DNA of 64,000 nt from Porphyra umbilicalis (Eukaryota > Rhodophyta > Bangiophyceae > Bangiales > Bangiaceae): positions 62,001-126,000 of the forward strand of contig KV918956.1 of NCBI GenBank assembly GCA_002049455.2, given 5' to 3'. Under the pieces are notes generated by a model. It did not search any database. It saw only the letters and a program-made list of their open reading frames with translations, and was not told the origin of the DNA. Numbering within the stretch: position 1 is the stretch's first letter; each line of letters begins with the position of its first letter. Of the stretch, positions 44,353 to 55,947 are shown piece by piece. The position numbers and the translations under genes are program-made.

Positions 44353-45381
44353 TAGTCCTCACATTGTGCCGAGTGAAGCGCAGTGAGTTTGCACTGTGTC
44401 TATGGCACTTCCGCAAAAAATGGACCCCCTTCGTCGGCGGTGCACGTTTGACCCCTGCCTGGGGGCCCGTCAGGGGTGGCACGTTTCGTCGAGCGTGCGC
44501 GTTTGCTTACAGAACAGTGCGATCGCGCGATAAAACGCCAGGACATGTAGGCCAGCTCGCGAGTGGTTGGCGACTACCCCCGGCATGCGGCCCGAGGGGT
44601 GGTCCAGAGCCTAAGTTGGGTGGACCGATTCTCATTTAGGCCCTAGTGAGACTCATCCCATGGGAAACGTGCGCCACTTCGTGCAGCAGCGACCAGCACT
44701 GTGCGGATCGGACCCTAACTGAGATCATTAGGCGGCTCCCAGAGACCCCTTCCGGGTGGGTGCACAGATTTCATGAAAATTCGGAGCCCTTAAGCGGCGT
44801 GCCGATGCTCGTCTGAGAGGAAACGTGGTCCACTTCGTGCTCCGGTCGATGAGGTGCAAACGGTACACGATGTGTGCAAAGCTTAAAAAAGGAGGGCTAC
44901 ATGACTTCCGGGAGCGCCTCAGTCTCCGCGGCGCGCTTTCGTGATCCCCTGTGCATGGATATTCCTTCATCTGATTGGTCGCTTGCGCGTGCAGGGCCTT
45001 GCTGTCGTCAAAGGGGGACAAAGCTTGGCCACACGTCCGAGAGTCACGCGACGGGCGTTTGCATCCCCGCAGCATCTGCTCAGTTGCGGCGACGAGCGTT
45101 TTTGCATGTTGCTCACCACCCGTCTCCGCAAGCACTCCTCTGACGCACTCCTGGGCACACCCCCCTCAATCGCCCTCTGTCGCCGTGAAGATCCTCAGCA
45201 CCTTCACCAGGAGGGAGTGTGTGTGTGGCGAAGTCCGTCACGTACTCGAGCGGGCTCGCCCAGTTCGACCGGAGGGTCAGGGAGCAGGTGTCGCCCGACT
45301 TTTGACCTGTGACGCGGGTACGGCTGTGCAGAGCGCCGTGTGGGGAGCTGTGCGTGTTTGTGTGTGTGCGTTGCTCCGGGG
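44353..45381. other. Intergenic, no gene seen
   Basis: Contains two versions of a CACTTCGTGC word (AAACGTGCGCCACTTCGTGCAG near 44670 and AAACGTGGTCCACTTCGTGCTC near 44825). Short frames at 44874-45320 are not convincing. The stretch probably includes the promoter of the next gene. Confidence 0.45.
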
Positions 45382-47184
45382 ATGACGGGCAAATGCCTTC
45401 TTTGCGGGTTTGACTTGGGACGAGATGACGAAGGGAACAAGCGGACGGGTTCACACTCGCAGCGCACATGTGCCCTGAAGTCTTACCCGTGCCTCCATCG
45501 CCTGCCCCCCACCCACCCATTCCACAAGGCCGGCACGTGCTATCTCAAGGACTGCGCTTGCCTGGAGAAGTGCTCCAAGTGCCGGGCGGTGGGGCACCGC
45601 GTCGGAACGATGGTTCTCTCTCCGCAGCGTTTTGTCATGGACGGCAGGACGGGAAACATCACGCGGCGGCGCGGTGCTCCGCCGCTGACTAAGTCTGATC
45701 TTGCCTGCACTTGGCTCCAGGAGAGCGACGTCGTTGAGTGGGTTCGGGTGCAGCACGCGGCTTGCTGGCAGGAGTGGCGCGAGGCGCAGGAGCTCGCCGC
45801 CTCTGCGGCGCGGCTCGCCGCCAACGTTCACGAGGTTGGGTGGGACGTCATCGAGGCGGCCAATGTAATGGACGTGAACGGTGTCGCCGCCGCGACGAAT
45901 GGGGTCGAGAACCGTGCTCATTTTGAGTCGATGGTCGCCGCTGCGGACGAGACGGGCCAGACGGCCGTTGGGGCGGCCTTGGTGGCAGCAACCGGCGGTG
46001 CCGCCGCCATAGTGCGGGAGGGGGGGGGGCGTGTTGGGCGCGGAGGCGGCAGCGCGGCTGCGGGGCGGGGGCGAATCGGGCGGGGTGGCCGTGGTGCGGG
46101 GGCGGCGTCCGGTGGGAACGGTGGCGATCGCGGGACTGCAGCAGAGGCGCCTACGGCGTCTGTAAGGCAGCGCGGCGCCACCGCGGCGGCCAATCATGCG
46201 CCATTGTCGCTTGTGGGGGGGAACGGGGCGGTGGGTGTCGATGCAGCGCCCTTGCGCCCGTCCGGTGAGCTCGCATGGGACCGCCGCGTGCGTGGTCGCG
46301 GCGATGTCCGCGGTGGTCGTGTGGGCCGCGGCAGTCGCCGTGGAGCGTCGTCTTCAACGATGCAGTCTGGTCGGGCGCCGGCGGGCGGTGCGGCGGGGGG
46401 CTCGCCGGGCAGCCATGACGGCGGTGGCGGCTCGTCTGTGCTTCCTGGGGGCGGCACAGGCGGTCGTTCTTTGGAGGACACGGGGTCGCGCTCCGCCGCG
46501 CAGATGCAGCGGGTGCACACGGGGCTCATGCACGCCAACGCGATGCGTGCTGCCGATGGCGTGTCGCGCTTGATTGCTACAGGCGCCGGATCAACGGACG
46601 GGGTGCGTGTCGGGGCGGCGGCCGCGGCGCGCGCTGGCGTCCGCGAGGATGCCCCGGCGGTCCGCGCCACCCCTATCGACTCTGCGACGCCCTTTCACCT
46701 GCGGTGGAAGGCGGGAGAGAGCCGCAAGTATGAGGGGGTGGTGACGTTTGAGTGCCCCGCTATCAGCGCGCTGTCGCCCGAGGAGCTCGCGCGGAAGGTC
46801 TTCCGCGGCGCGCTGGGCGTGCAGGCGGCTGTCTTTCCGGCGATGGAGCAGGATTTCATCCAAGCCGCGACGGACAACTTCCTGATCGGCATGAACATCA
46901 CATGCGGCGTCGTGTCGCCCGCGGACGTGGCGGAGCAGTTGGTCTCTCGGCGGACGATGTTTTCCAACAGCAACCTCCTCTCTCTTATTGGGTGTTGGGT
47001 CAAGAAGTATATTGACTCGAACGTCACGGCATCTCGGGTGCTCGGCGTGTCTCTCGGGGGGGAGGCGACGTGGGACAGAGAGCTTGCGACCGCTACGGGG
47101 GGCTCGGCACAAAGGCGGGGCTCGGCGAGGAGCCGCCAGGGCGGCTCTGGTGGCGGCGATGAGGAGGACAATGACGATGACTAA
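45382..47184 (+). CDS. Cys-rich finger and Gly/Arg-rich protein, unknown family
   Basis: 600 residues from ATG at 45382 (MTGKCLLCGFDLGRDDEG) to TAA; the frame is open 14 codons upstream. Residues 5-70 are rich in Cys and His (CLLC, RTCALKSYPCLHRL, GTCYLKDCACLEKCSKC), probably binding zinc. Residues of about 210-400 are an RGG-like Gly/Arg/Ala tract (GRGRIGRGGRGAG). The last 150 residues look globular (YEGVVTFECPAISALSPEEL, DFIQAATDNFLIGMNITCGV) and end with a basic, then acidic tail. The layout suggests an RNA- or DNA-binding protein, but I cannot name a family. It lies just outside the right inverted repeat of the composite transposon, on the same strand as the gene before it. Confidence 0.65.
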   Translation: MTGKCLLCGFDLGRDDEGNKRTGSHSQRTCALKSYPCLHRLPPTHPFHKAGTCYLKDCACLEKCSKCRAVGHRVGTMVLSPQRFVMDGRTGNITRRRGAPPLTKSDLACTWLQESDVVEWVRVQHAACWQEWREAQELAASAARLAANVHEVGWDVIEAANVMDVNGVAAATNGVENRAHFESMVAAADETGQTAVGAALVAATGGAAAIVREGGGRVGRGGGSAAAGRGRIGRGGRGAGAASGGNGGDRGTAAEAPTASVRQRGATAAANHAPLSLVGGNGAVGVDAAPLRPSGELAWDRRVRGRGDVRGGRVGRGSRRGASSSTMQSGRAPAGGAAGGSPGSHDGGGGSSVLPGGGTGGRSLEDTGSRSAAQMQRVHTGLMHANAMRAADGVSRLIATGAGSTDGVRVGAAAAARAGVREDAPAVRATPIDSATPFHLRWKAGESRKYEGVVTFECPAISALSPEELARKVFRGALGVQAAVFPAMEQDFIQAATDNFLIGMNITCGVVSPADVAEQLVSRRTMFSNSNLLSLIGCWVKKYIDSNVTASRVLGVSLGGEATWDRELATATGGSAQRRGSARSRQGGSGGGDEEDNDDD

Positions 47185-47559
47185 GCAGGATCGGGGGGGT
47201 CCAATGGGAGTGACGTTGGCGACTCGGGGGAGGAGGAGGAGGAGGGGGGGGGAGCTGAGCGAGAGGCTTGTGGGCGGGTTGGGCAACTGGGTGTGTGGTT
47301 GTTGTTTCGTTGGCACTTGTTTTTTACGGTATCCCCTCCTTCACTCTGTTCAGCATTGCCATCTCATCCAACGTGGCGGCCGTCGACGAGTCAACGCAGG
47401 TGTTTATATTGCCGCCGACGGCCACGGACCTGAGTGCGCGTGTCGCCAACACAGCAGCCACGTCCTGCTCATCAGCCCTGTTGTACCCCCCCACCCCCCT
47501 CGTGTGTCCGTCTGCGCCTCCATGGCGCCGACGGAGGAACCGATGGCGGCAGCGGCGGC

Positions 47560-48145
47560 GGCGACGGCAGTGGCGTCGTGCGTCTGCCGCCGCTGACGGC
47601 CGCGGACGAGGCGATGGCGGGCGGCGGCGGCGGCGACGGCAGTGGCGTCGTGCGCCTGCCGCCGCCGACGGCCTCGGACGAGTCGATGGTGGGCGGCGGC
47701 GGCGGCGACGGCAGTGGCGTCGTGCGTCTGCCGCCGCCGACGGCCGCGGACGAGGCGGTGGCGGGCGGCGGCGGCGGCGACGGCAGTGGCGTCGTGCGCC
47801 TGCCGCCGCCGACGGCCTCGGACGAGTCGATGGCGGGCGGCGGCGGGGGCGGCGGCAGTGGCGCCGTGCGTCAGCCGCCGCCGCAGGCCACGCACCCGAG
47901 AGCGCGTGTTGTCGACGCAGCCGTCACGTCCCGCAGACCTTCCGCATTGCACCGCCCCCCCCATCTTGTTCGTCTGCACCGTCGTGGCGACCACGGAGGA
48001 GTCGATGGCGGCGGCGGCGGCGGCGACGGCAATGGCGAGGTGCGTCTGCCGCCGTCGAGCGACACGGCCGAGGCGATGAGGGGCGGCGGCGGCGGCGACG
48101 GCAGTGGCCACGTGCGTTGGCCGCCGCGGACGGCCGCGGACGAGT

Positions 48146-48178
<33 letters not shown>

Positions 48179-49250
48179 CGGCAATGGCGAGGTGCGTCTG
48201 CCGCCGTCGCCGGCCGCGGACGAGTCGATGGCGGCGGCGGTGGCGGCCACGGCAGTGGCCGCGTGAGCCGCCGCCGCCGACGGCCACGCACCCGAGCGCG
48301 CGTGTCGCTGATGCAGCCGTCACGCCCCGCTAACCCGCGGCATTGTACCGCCCCCCCCGTCTTGTTCGTCTGCACCCCCGTGGCGACCACGGAAGAGTCG
48401 GCGACGGCGGCGGCGGCGGCGACGGCAGTGGCGAGGTGCGACTGCGGCCGCCGCCGGCTGCGGACCAGTTGGCGGCGGCAGCGGCGGCGGCGAAGGCAGT
48501 GGCGATGTGCCTCTGCTACCGCCGCCGGCTGCAGACCAGTTGGCGGCGGCAGCGGCGGCGGCGAAGGCAGTGGAGATGTGCCTCTGCCGCCGCCGCCGCT
48601 GCAAACCTGTCGGCGGCGGCGGCAGCGGCGTGGGCGAAGGCAGTGGCGAGGTGCGTCTGCCGCCGCCACTGGCCGCAGACCAGTCGGCGGCGGCGGCGGC
48701 GGCGGCGATGGCAGTGACGACGTGCCTCTTCCGCCGCCGCCGGCCGCGACCCAGTCGGCGGCGGCCGCGGCGGCGGCGACGGCAGCGGCGTCGTGCTTCT
48801 GCCGCCGCCGCTGGCAGCGGACCAGTCGGCGGCGGCGGCGACGGCAGTGGCGACGTGCCTCTGCCGCCGCCGCTGGCCGCGGACCAGTCGGCAGCGGCGG
48901 CGGCGGCGGCGACGGCAGTGGCGACGTGCCTCTGCCGCCGCCGCTGGCCGCGGACCAGTCGGCAGCGGCGGTGGCGGCGGCGACGGCAGTGGCAACGTGC
49001 CTCTGCCGCCGCCGCTGGCCGCGACCCAGGCGGTGGCGGCAGCGGCGGCGGCGGAGGCAGTCACGACTTGCGTCTGCCGCCGCCGCCGGCCGCTGATGAG
49101 TCGTCGGCGGCGGCGGCGGCGGCGACGGCAGCGGCGTCGTGCGTTGCCGCCGCCAGTGGCCGCGGAACAGTCGGCGGCGGCGGCGGTGTTGGCGACGGCA
49201 GTGGCGAGGTGCGTCTGCCGCCGCCGACGACAGCGGACTCGCGCGCGCGT
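47560..49250. repeat. 72-bp GC-rich minisatellite array
   Basis: GACGGCAGTGGCGTCGTGCG recurs every 72 bp near 47641, 47713 and 47785, and diverged units with GGCGGCGGCGACGGCAGTGGCG continue to about 49220. Since 72 is a multiple of three, both strands stay free of stops for long distances. The minus-strand frame from 49602 to 47404 is one result. The array breaks at about 47890-47990 and 48280-48390 for related unique segments with CACGCACCCGAGCGCGCGTG. Confidence 0.9.
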
Positions 49251-50820
49251 GTCGCGAACTCAGCCGCCACGTCCTGCTCCCCGGCCCTGTTATACTCCCC
49301 CCCCATCTTGTCCGTCTGCGTCGTCGAGTCGATGGCGGCGGCGCGGCGGCGACAGCAGTGGCGAGGTGCCTTTTCTGCCGCCACGCGTTCCGTCCGCCGC
49401 GACGCTGGGCCGCCGAGCACGGCGCTGGCAACGGCAGCCCCGAAACAGGGTTCCCAGCGCCGGCGCGCACGGCATTGGCGTCAAAGACACCGGCGGCGCA
49501 CGGTGGGAGCGCCGCTGCCGCCGCCGCCGCCGGCCAGGGGGCGCGGTCGTCCGCGATGCCGACTGCGCCGGGCGCTCCGGCAACAACGGTGTCGCTGACC
49601 ACAGCGGCGCCGCCGGCCAGCGCAACGAAGGTGGCAAGGCCGGGACGTGCAGCACCGCGCTTTGTCGCAGCTGATCACGTGGCCGGCTCCGCGGCCGCTG
49701 ATTGGGCGGGCGTAGCTGATCAGCCGGACGGCGCTGACGGCGTCGCGACCATTGCAGGTCGCGCGGACGCGCCGCAGCCGGACAGGTGACCAGCGCCGAC
49801 GTCGCCGCCGCTGAGCGGCTTCATCTGGTCTCTGACCGTTGCCGCAGCGGCCCCCGGTCACCTGTTGCGCGGCCACCGCCTCTCGCCCCACTCCACTCTT
49901 GTGGCCGCCGCGGACAGACCCAGACAAGCCACCAACGCTGCCACCGGCGTGCGCGGCTGCCCAAATGGGGGAGGAGGTGGAGGGGAAGGGGACCGAGGGG
50001 GTGGCGGGAGAGCGGCACCCAGTTGCTGGCACTGAGCGTGGCGGCTTCCACACGCACGGCGTCGGTTGGCGTCGGCGCCGGGCACGCCGAGACTGCCAGC
50101 GTTGGCGCAGCCGCGCCGGCTACGAGGGCGCCGCCGCTCCATGGGCCGCTGCCGCAGCGGCGCAGCGGCGCCACCGGCCGCGAGAGCCGCTGCCCCCCGC
50201 CGCCGTCGCCCGTGCAGCTCCCGTCGTCAACATCGCGCTGTCCGCCGCCACCCGAACGCTCCAATCGCGGCCCATCCGGATGGCGCACGACGGTGAACAG
50301 CCAGCGGGGGCCAAGGGGTGAGGCACGGGCGAGGGGGCGCGGGGCAGGCGAGAAGGCGGCGCCTCGCCAAGACGGAGCCCCGGCACCGTCGGTCGGCCGA
50401 CGCGCCGCGCTCGAGGGAGCGCCTTCGTAGAACCTGTACGAGGTGGCGGCGGCAGCCGCCCGGGACGGCATCAGTGGCACGAATGCCCCGCCGCCGCCAC
50501 CGCGCCCGCCGCCGCTGTTGCAGTCGCCGCCGCCGCCGCCACCGCTGCCGCTGCCGCCGCGGCCACCGTCGCCGCCACCACCGCCGCCATCACAGGTACT
50601 TCTGTCGCCCCCGCTGCTGCGGCCTCCTCTGCTGCAGCCGCCGCTGCTGCAGCCGCCGGTGCTACAGCCGCCGCCGCCGCCGCCACCGCCGCTGCTTTGG
50701 TCTGCCAAGTTAAGCGGAGGGGAAGGGGTCGGGTGGGGTAGGGTGGGGCGGGCGGGTTCGGGTTGATGGTCAGGGAAACGCCGCGCGGATCCAGCGTAGG
50801 TACTTTTTAGTCCGACGGCC
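49251..50820. other. GC-rich spacer between minisatellite arrays
   Basis: Ala/Arg/Pro-rich frames on both strands without motifs. A CCGCCGCCGCC-type run lies at 50485-50700. No gene called. Confidence 0.5.
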
Positions 50821-51520
50821 GCGGTCGAGTCAATGGCGGCGGCGACGGCGGCGACGGCAGTGGCGACGTGCCTCTGCCGCCGCCACAGGCCGCAGACGAG
50901 TCCATGGAGGCGGCGGCGGCGGCGACGGCAGTAGCGACGAGCCTCTGCTGCCACCTCTGGCCGCGGACCAGTCGGCCGCGGACCAGTCGGCGGCGGCGGC
51001 GGCGGCGGCGACGGTAGTAGCGACGTGCCTCTGTCGCCGTTGCCGGCCGCGGACCAGTCGGCAGCGGCGGCAGCGGCGGCGACGGCAGTGGCGACGTGCG
51101 TCTGCCGACACCACCGGCCGCAGACGAGTCGATGGAGGCGGCGGCGGCGGCGACGGCAGTAGCGACGTGCGTCTGCCGCCGCCGCTGGCCGCGGAGCAGT
51201 CGGCCGCGGACCAGTCGGCGGCGGCGGCGGCGGCGGCGACGGTAGCAGCGACGTGCCTCTGTCGGCGTTGACGGCCGCGGACCAGTCGGCAGCGGCGGCG
51301 GCGGTGGCGACGGCAGTGGCGACGTGCGTCTGCCGCCACCACCGGCCGCAGACGAGTCGATGGAGGCAGCGGCGGCGGCGACGGCAGTAGCGACGTGCGT
51401 CTGCCGCCGCCGCTGGCCGCGGAGCAGTCGGCGGCGGCGGCGGCGGCGGCGACGGCAGTGGTGACGTGCCTTTGCCGCCGCCGACGACCACGGACGAGTA
51501 GATGGCGGCGGCGGCGGCGG
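50821..51520. repeat. Second array of the 72-bp-type minisatellite
   Basis: Units related to 47.5-49.2 kb: GGCGGCGGCGACGGCAGTAGCGACGTGCGTCTGCCGCCG, CGCGGACCAGTCGGC and GACGAGTCGATGGAGGCGG recur, some in a higher-order repeat of about 240 bp (compare 50880-51110 with 51120-51350). Confidence 0.85.
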
Positions 51521-51673
51521 CGACGGCAGAGGCGTGGTGCGTCAGCCGCCGCTGCCGACTACGGACCCGAGCGCGCGCGTCTGCAACGCTGCTGCCACGT
51601 CCCCTCCCTTGGCGTGTTGGACCCTTCCCGCCACTCGTCTGTCTTTGCCTTTGTGGTGTCGTCGGTCGATTAG

Positions 51674-51937
51674 ATGGTGGCTGTGGTAGTGGTGTTGGCA
51701 GCTGCCCGACAGGGACGTGCATTCGGCTGCAGGTGCTCCGGCGGTCAGCAGCATGCCCTCGTCTTCAGAATACCAGCGGAATGGGGGTTGTCAGCAGAAG
51801 TGTGCCCGAGCTGTGATTGCAATTGGCATGCCACAGAGACATGCACGACGGAGTTTTGTAGTTACTATCGTATATTCGCTGCCATTTCAAACAGGCAGGC
51901 GCTCACGGGCCGTGTGGCAGTGTTGACAAGTTTGTAC
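51674..51937 (+). CDS. Possible 5' exon of the E(z)-like gene
   Basis: A frame from ATG at 51674 reaches a strong donor TAC|GTGAGT at 51938. With an acceptor CTGTGCAG at 52083 the 146-bp intron keeps the frame of the downstream gene (phase 0). The exon encodes a Cys-rich segment, EVCPSCDCNWHATETCTTEF. The true start and any earlier exons are unknown. Confidence 0.4.
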
Positions 51938-52083
51938 GTGAGTATTTTGACGATTCGCTGTTCAGTCAAATGTCAAGCACCCAGGCCCTGTCTTCGCCGG
52001 CTGTCATTGTCTTCTGGGTGCTTGCGTGCTCCTCGCAGCTCGTCGCTTGCACGACACTGGTGGTCTAGTGCGCGTCTGTGCAG

Positions 52084-55000
52084 TACGTTCGTGGCGCCGG
52101 CTCCTTCCCCTGTCGCGCCCTGGGGCCCCTTATGGACACTGACCATCTTTTGGAGTGGCCAGAGCTGGACCTGCCTGTTGATGGAGACGACGCTGCACGT
52201 GCGGGTGATGCGGAACGCTTTGGAGGCTGTCCTGTGGACTCCGTGCTCCGCACCGCGCGTCGCCACACGCTACGATGCCACCGCGTAGCGGTGGAAGTCG
52301 CCATCCGCGTCAATCGAGCGGCAGCGGAACGGCAACGCCGTGCAGTTGCGGTGGCTGCGCCGAGCGACTCCACCCCGCCAGTGCTAGCGACACTGGAGGT
52401 GGCTCGCCTTGCTGGCGGGCGAGCCGACGGAGGCGTTGATGCGGGGTCTCTGGTTCGGGAGAACGGTGTTTGGTGTGATTGTCGGGACGAGGAGGGGGTG
52501 GGGGGAACCGCAGGTGAGGCTATTGGCGGCCACTTTCATGATGGCGCTGCGCCGCGGGTCGGAGACGGTGGCGCCACCAGCAACGAGGTGGCGTCGGTCG
52601 CATTGTCTACGAAGGTGGGCATTAGGCACCTTGTCAATCGCTCTGGTGGTGCTGACGGGCGACATGGCGCAGACGACGTCTTGGGTCGCATATGCGGGGA
52701 CAGGGCCAGGACGGGCAGGAGCGATGTCGGCGGCGTTGTGCGTCCACCACCATCAAAGCTGCGGCGTTTGTCCTCGCACGGCCGGCGGGCGCTTGACCGC
52801 GGTGGTGCGCCACGTACCATTTGTTCCGCCTTCAAGACTTTCTACGGCTGGGGCTGGGACGTCAGGGCCCGTTCTCAGTTGCCGCTTCCTGCCCCTGGCT
52901 CAGTGCGGGTCACGGCACTCTCGGCCGAGGTGCAGTTGCCAGTGCACACGTACTACGTCCCCACCCGCCGTTCTTGGCGGCGCGCTGAGGAGGATCCCGG
53001 CATGCGGTTTGTGCCGTACATGCGGGCGACGACTGGCTCGTTTGCCGAGTCGGCGCGTGCCGCATTGTTGGACAGATGGAACGGCCGGGTTGACAGCGAC
53101 GCGAGCGACGCATCCGATGAGGACCGTGGGAATCGCGGGGCACAATACAACCGGCTACCGCAGCGGATGAGGCGCCTTGCTGTGCGAGTGGGAGTGGGCG
53201 CGGCGGTCGGGATGTTTGGACAGGGGACGGCGGTTGTGGGAGCTATTGCTGCTTCACTGGGTTGCAGCACTGCGGAGGTGAGGTGCCGAGTAGCGCTCAT
53301 TGAGCGTCGGTCCCGTGACCATGCGGCATTGCGGGCGAAGCGCGCGGCCCGTATGGCGCGCCTTTACGCCGTCAAGCAGATGACCGGCGGTGCCAGCTTG
53401 GCCGTCGTGCTCGGCAGTGGGGCGGCGCGGTTGCCGTCGATGACGGCCGACGGGCGACTTGTTGCTGCTGGGTTTGGGCGTGTGGAGGCGCCGCCTGAGC
53501 GCTGAGAGGTTTCTCGGGTTGCTGCTGAGACGTCTCTCGATGGGGTGGCCGCCGGGCTTTCTCCAGCGAGTCGCAGATGGGCGGTGCGGCAAGCTGTCTC
53601 AGTCGCGCAGGTGCTGGCAGTGGAGGACTGGCGACGAGCAGACGCTCACGACGTGCGTTTGCTTAGCGGCCCGTTGCGGTCGCCGGACGTCTTCTCAGGT
53701 GCTCAGTGCGGCTCCAGCGCGGGCGTGACGGCGGTCGGTGCTGGTGGTGGGGACGCAGCGCGCCATGGTGAGGACGGGGGGGCTGGACGCCATGTGATTG
53801 ACACATTGGTGCTTGGGAGAGACTCGCTTGCCAGGTTGCTCTGTCGCGTCTGCTTGCGCTACGCCTGCCGCCTGCATTCCACCAATCCGTCCGATCCTCT
53901 GTCGGCACCGCCTTCCGCCCTGCCTGTGCGGCCGCCGCCTGACCCATCCCGCCGTTCCCAGCCCGCGGGGAGCGCCTACCATGGGAAGCAGAGAGCAGAT
54001 GCGTCTTCTTTTGTGGCCGTCGGTGGTGGCTCGGCTAAGGTGTCCAGCGGGTGCGGCGATTGTCGCCTCGCTCCCAGGTCGCATCGAGTGGACGACGATG
54101 GGCATGTTGCCGCCGTCGTGGGGGCGTGGACAGCAGACCAGATTGCCCTGCTGCGCGCTGGCGCCGCCATTGTCGGCCGAAGCGACACGTGCCGGCTTGC
54201 CCGTTTTGTGCCTGGGCAGTCGTGCCGTGCTGTGGCGGTGTACCTTAACGCAGGCTGCTTGCGTCACGGCGCTTTTGCGGCCGTCTCCGCCCCGGTGGAG
54301 GACCCGCGGGATGCTGACGGAGAGAGCAGCTCCCCGTCGGTGTCGTTGGGCCTGTCGCAAGCTGCGTCGGCCCAGAGACCCCGGCGTCAAGGGGCGACGA
54401 CATCGCCGGCTGCGGATCGGAGCAGCCAAGCCGGTGGCCGCGCCCTCGACTTTGTGCCTTGCTTCCATCAGGGCACTTGCACTGTGGCGGCATGTCGGTG
54501 CGCGCGCGCCGACATCCCCTGCGAAAAGTATTGCGGCTGTGCGCGCCTCCGGTGGGCGTCTGTCGACCCCAGTGTGCCTCCGGCTGCCTCATCCACCCTC
54601 GCCGCCGCAAAGAGGACACCTGTGGACGCAGTGGTGGAGCACGAGGCGAAGGTGCAGCCAAGTGGCGGCGACAGCTTCGAGGTAGACAACGGCAGCAGCG
54701 GTTCGGCGACGCACGACGACGCGTTGACAGCGTACCAGCCGTCGTCATCGCCAAGCGATAGCGACAGCACCGCGGACGAGGACGAGGTCGCGGAGTCTGT
54801 GTCCTTCGAGGCGCTGTCGCCACTCGACATCGACAGCTCCGTGAGGGAGGAGGTCGCGGTCGCGGCACAGAAGACGGCGACGTCACCAATCGACGTCGAC
54901 GGCTTGGACGAAGAGGAGGACGCGATGGCGACACACCGGCGGGCGGCGCCGCCAATCGACGTCGACGGGTTGGAGGAGGAGGTCCTTATGGCCGCACACA

Positions 55001-55947
55001 AGGCACCGAAGTCGCCAATCAACGTCGACGGCTCCGAGGAAGAGGAGGTCGCGGTGGCGGCGCACAAGGCGGTGACGTCGCCAATCGACGTCGACGGCTC
55101 CGAGGAAGGGGAGGACGCGATGGCGACACACCAGCGGGCGGCGCCGCCAATCGACGTCGACGGGTTGGAGGAGGAGGACGACAGCTGGGGCCGGGAGGTA
55201 CCTGGATCGCCTCCTGCCGCGCACTCCTGTATGACCGGGTCTTCACATGTGGCCAGCGCTCCGGCGCCCGGGTCACGACTGTGCTCACGCCGTGTTTGGT
55301 GTGAGTGTCCCGCGCCGGGGCGCTGCGCGACAGATGAATGTCCATGCTTCGCGTGCGACCGCGAGTGTGACCCCGACGCGTGCTGGTCGTGCGGGGCGCA
55401 TTGGGACCCGGCGACAGGTGTGGACGGGGAGCAGCCCTTTGGCGGTGTTGGCCGACAGCGCCTGGCCTTGGTTCGCACTGTCGGTGTGCTGGCGGCTGAT
55501 GACCCAGTAGTCGGCGGCGTCGCTGGCAGCAGGCGCTGCCGGAACGTGCAGCTGCAAGTCGGCCTGCGAGTGCGTCTCGTGTTGGGTCGGTCGAACGCTC
55601 ACGGCTTTGGCGTGTTTGCCGCCGAGCGGGCGTCCCAGGGGGATTTCGTCGGCGAGTACGTTGGGGAGATGGTACCACACGACGACGCGCACGCCAGAGG
55701 GCGTGTTTACGACGCTTTTGGAGTCAGTTATTAGTACACACTCACCCGCTCCCTCGTCCTTGACGCGAGTCGTGTCGGCAGCCGATTGCGGTATGTGAAC
55801 CACAGCAGGGTGAGAGCCAATCTACAGCCCAAGCTGTTGAGCATCTGCGGGTACATGAGGGTGGGGTTAATTGCTCTGCGCGACTTATTCCCTGGCGAGG
55901 AGCTGTTTTTTGACTACGGGTACGAGGAAGACGGATGGCGTGAGTGA
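52084..55947 (+). pseudogene. E(z)-like histone H3K27 methyltransferase, interrupted
   Basis: Catalytic PRC2 subunit by motif order. First come LLCRVCLRYACRLH (about 53835-53876; the E(z) CRRC..DCRLH box) and a SANT-like AWTADQIALLRAGAAIVGRS (about 54124). Next is the first CXC cluster, CFHQGTC...CEKYCGC (about 54460-54540), then a long acidic repeat insert. The second CXC part is VWCECPAPGRCATDECPC...RECDPDACWSCGA (about 55298-55400). SET from about 55545 has RVYDAFGVSY, RLRYVNHS and GEELFFDYGYE. First ATG is at 52132; the frame ends with TGA at 55945-55947. Two in-frame stops occur. TGA at 53503 could lie in an 87-bp intron (GTGTGG at 53480 to CCAG at 53566, phase-compatible). TAG at 55732 sits inside SET at a position filled by Leu in homologues, ahead of NHS, and would remove the active site. 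Confidence 0.85.
54818..55185 (+). repeat. 66-bp coding repeat, six copies
   Basis: A 22-residue unit with (S/P)PI(D/N)VDG(S/L)(E/D)EEE recurs at 66-bp steps (CGACGTCGACG near 54891, 54957, 55023, 55087 and 55152, with a diverged first copy near 54825). It lies in the insert that splits the CXC domain. A hydrophobic-Asp core followed by acidic residues resembles SUMO-interacting motifs, which is inference. Confidence 0.85.

Noticed and set aside
47404..49602. 732-codon open frame on the minus strand
   Set aside because: It is an Arg/Ala-rich translation of a 72-bp tandem repeat. The period keeps every frame open, and no motif or non-repetitive domain is present.
49821..51722. 633-codon open frame on the minus strand
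   Set aside because: It is the same kind of repeat translation as 47404-49602, overlapping GC-rich spacer.
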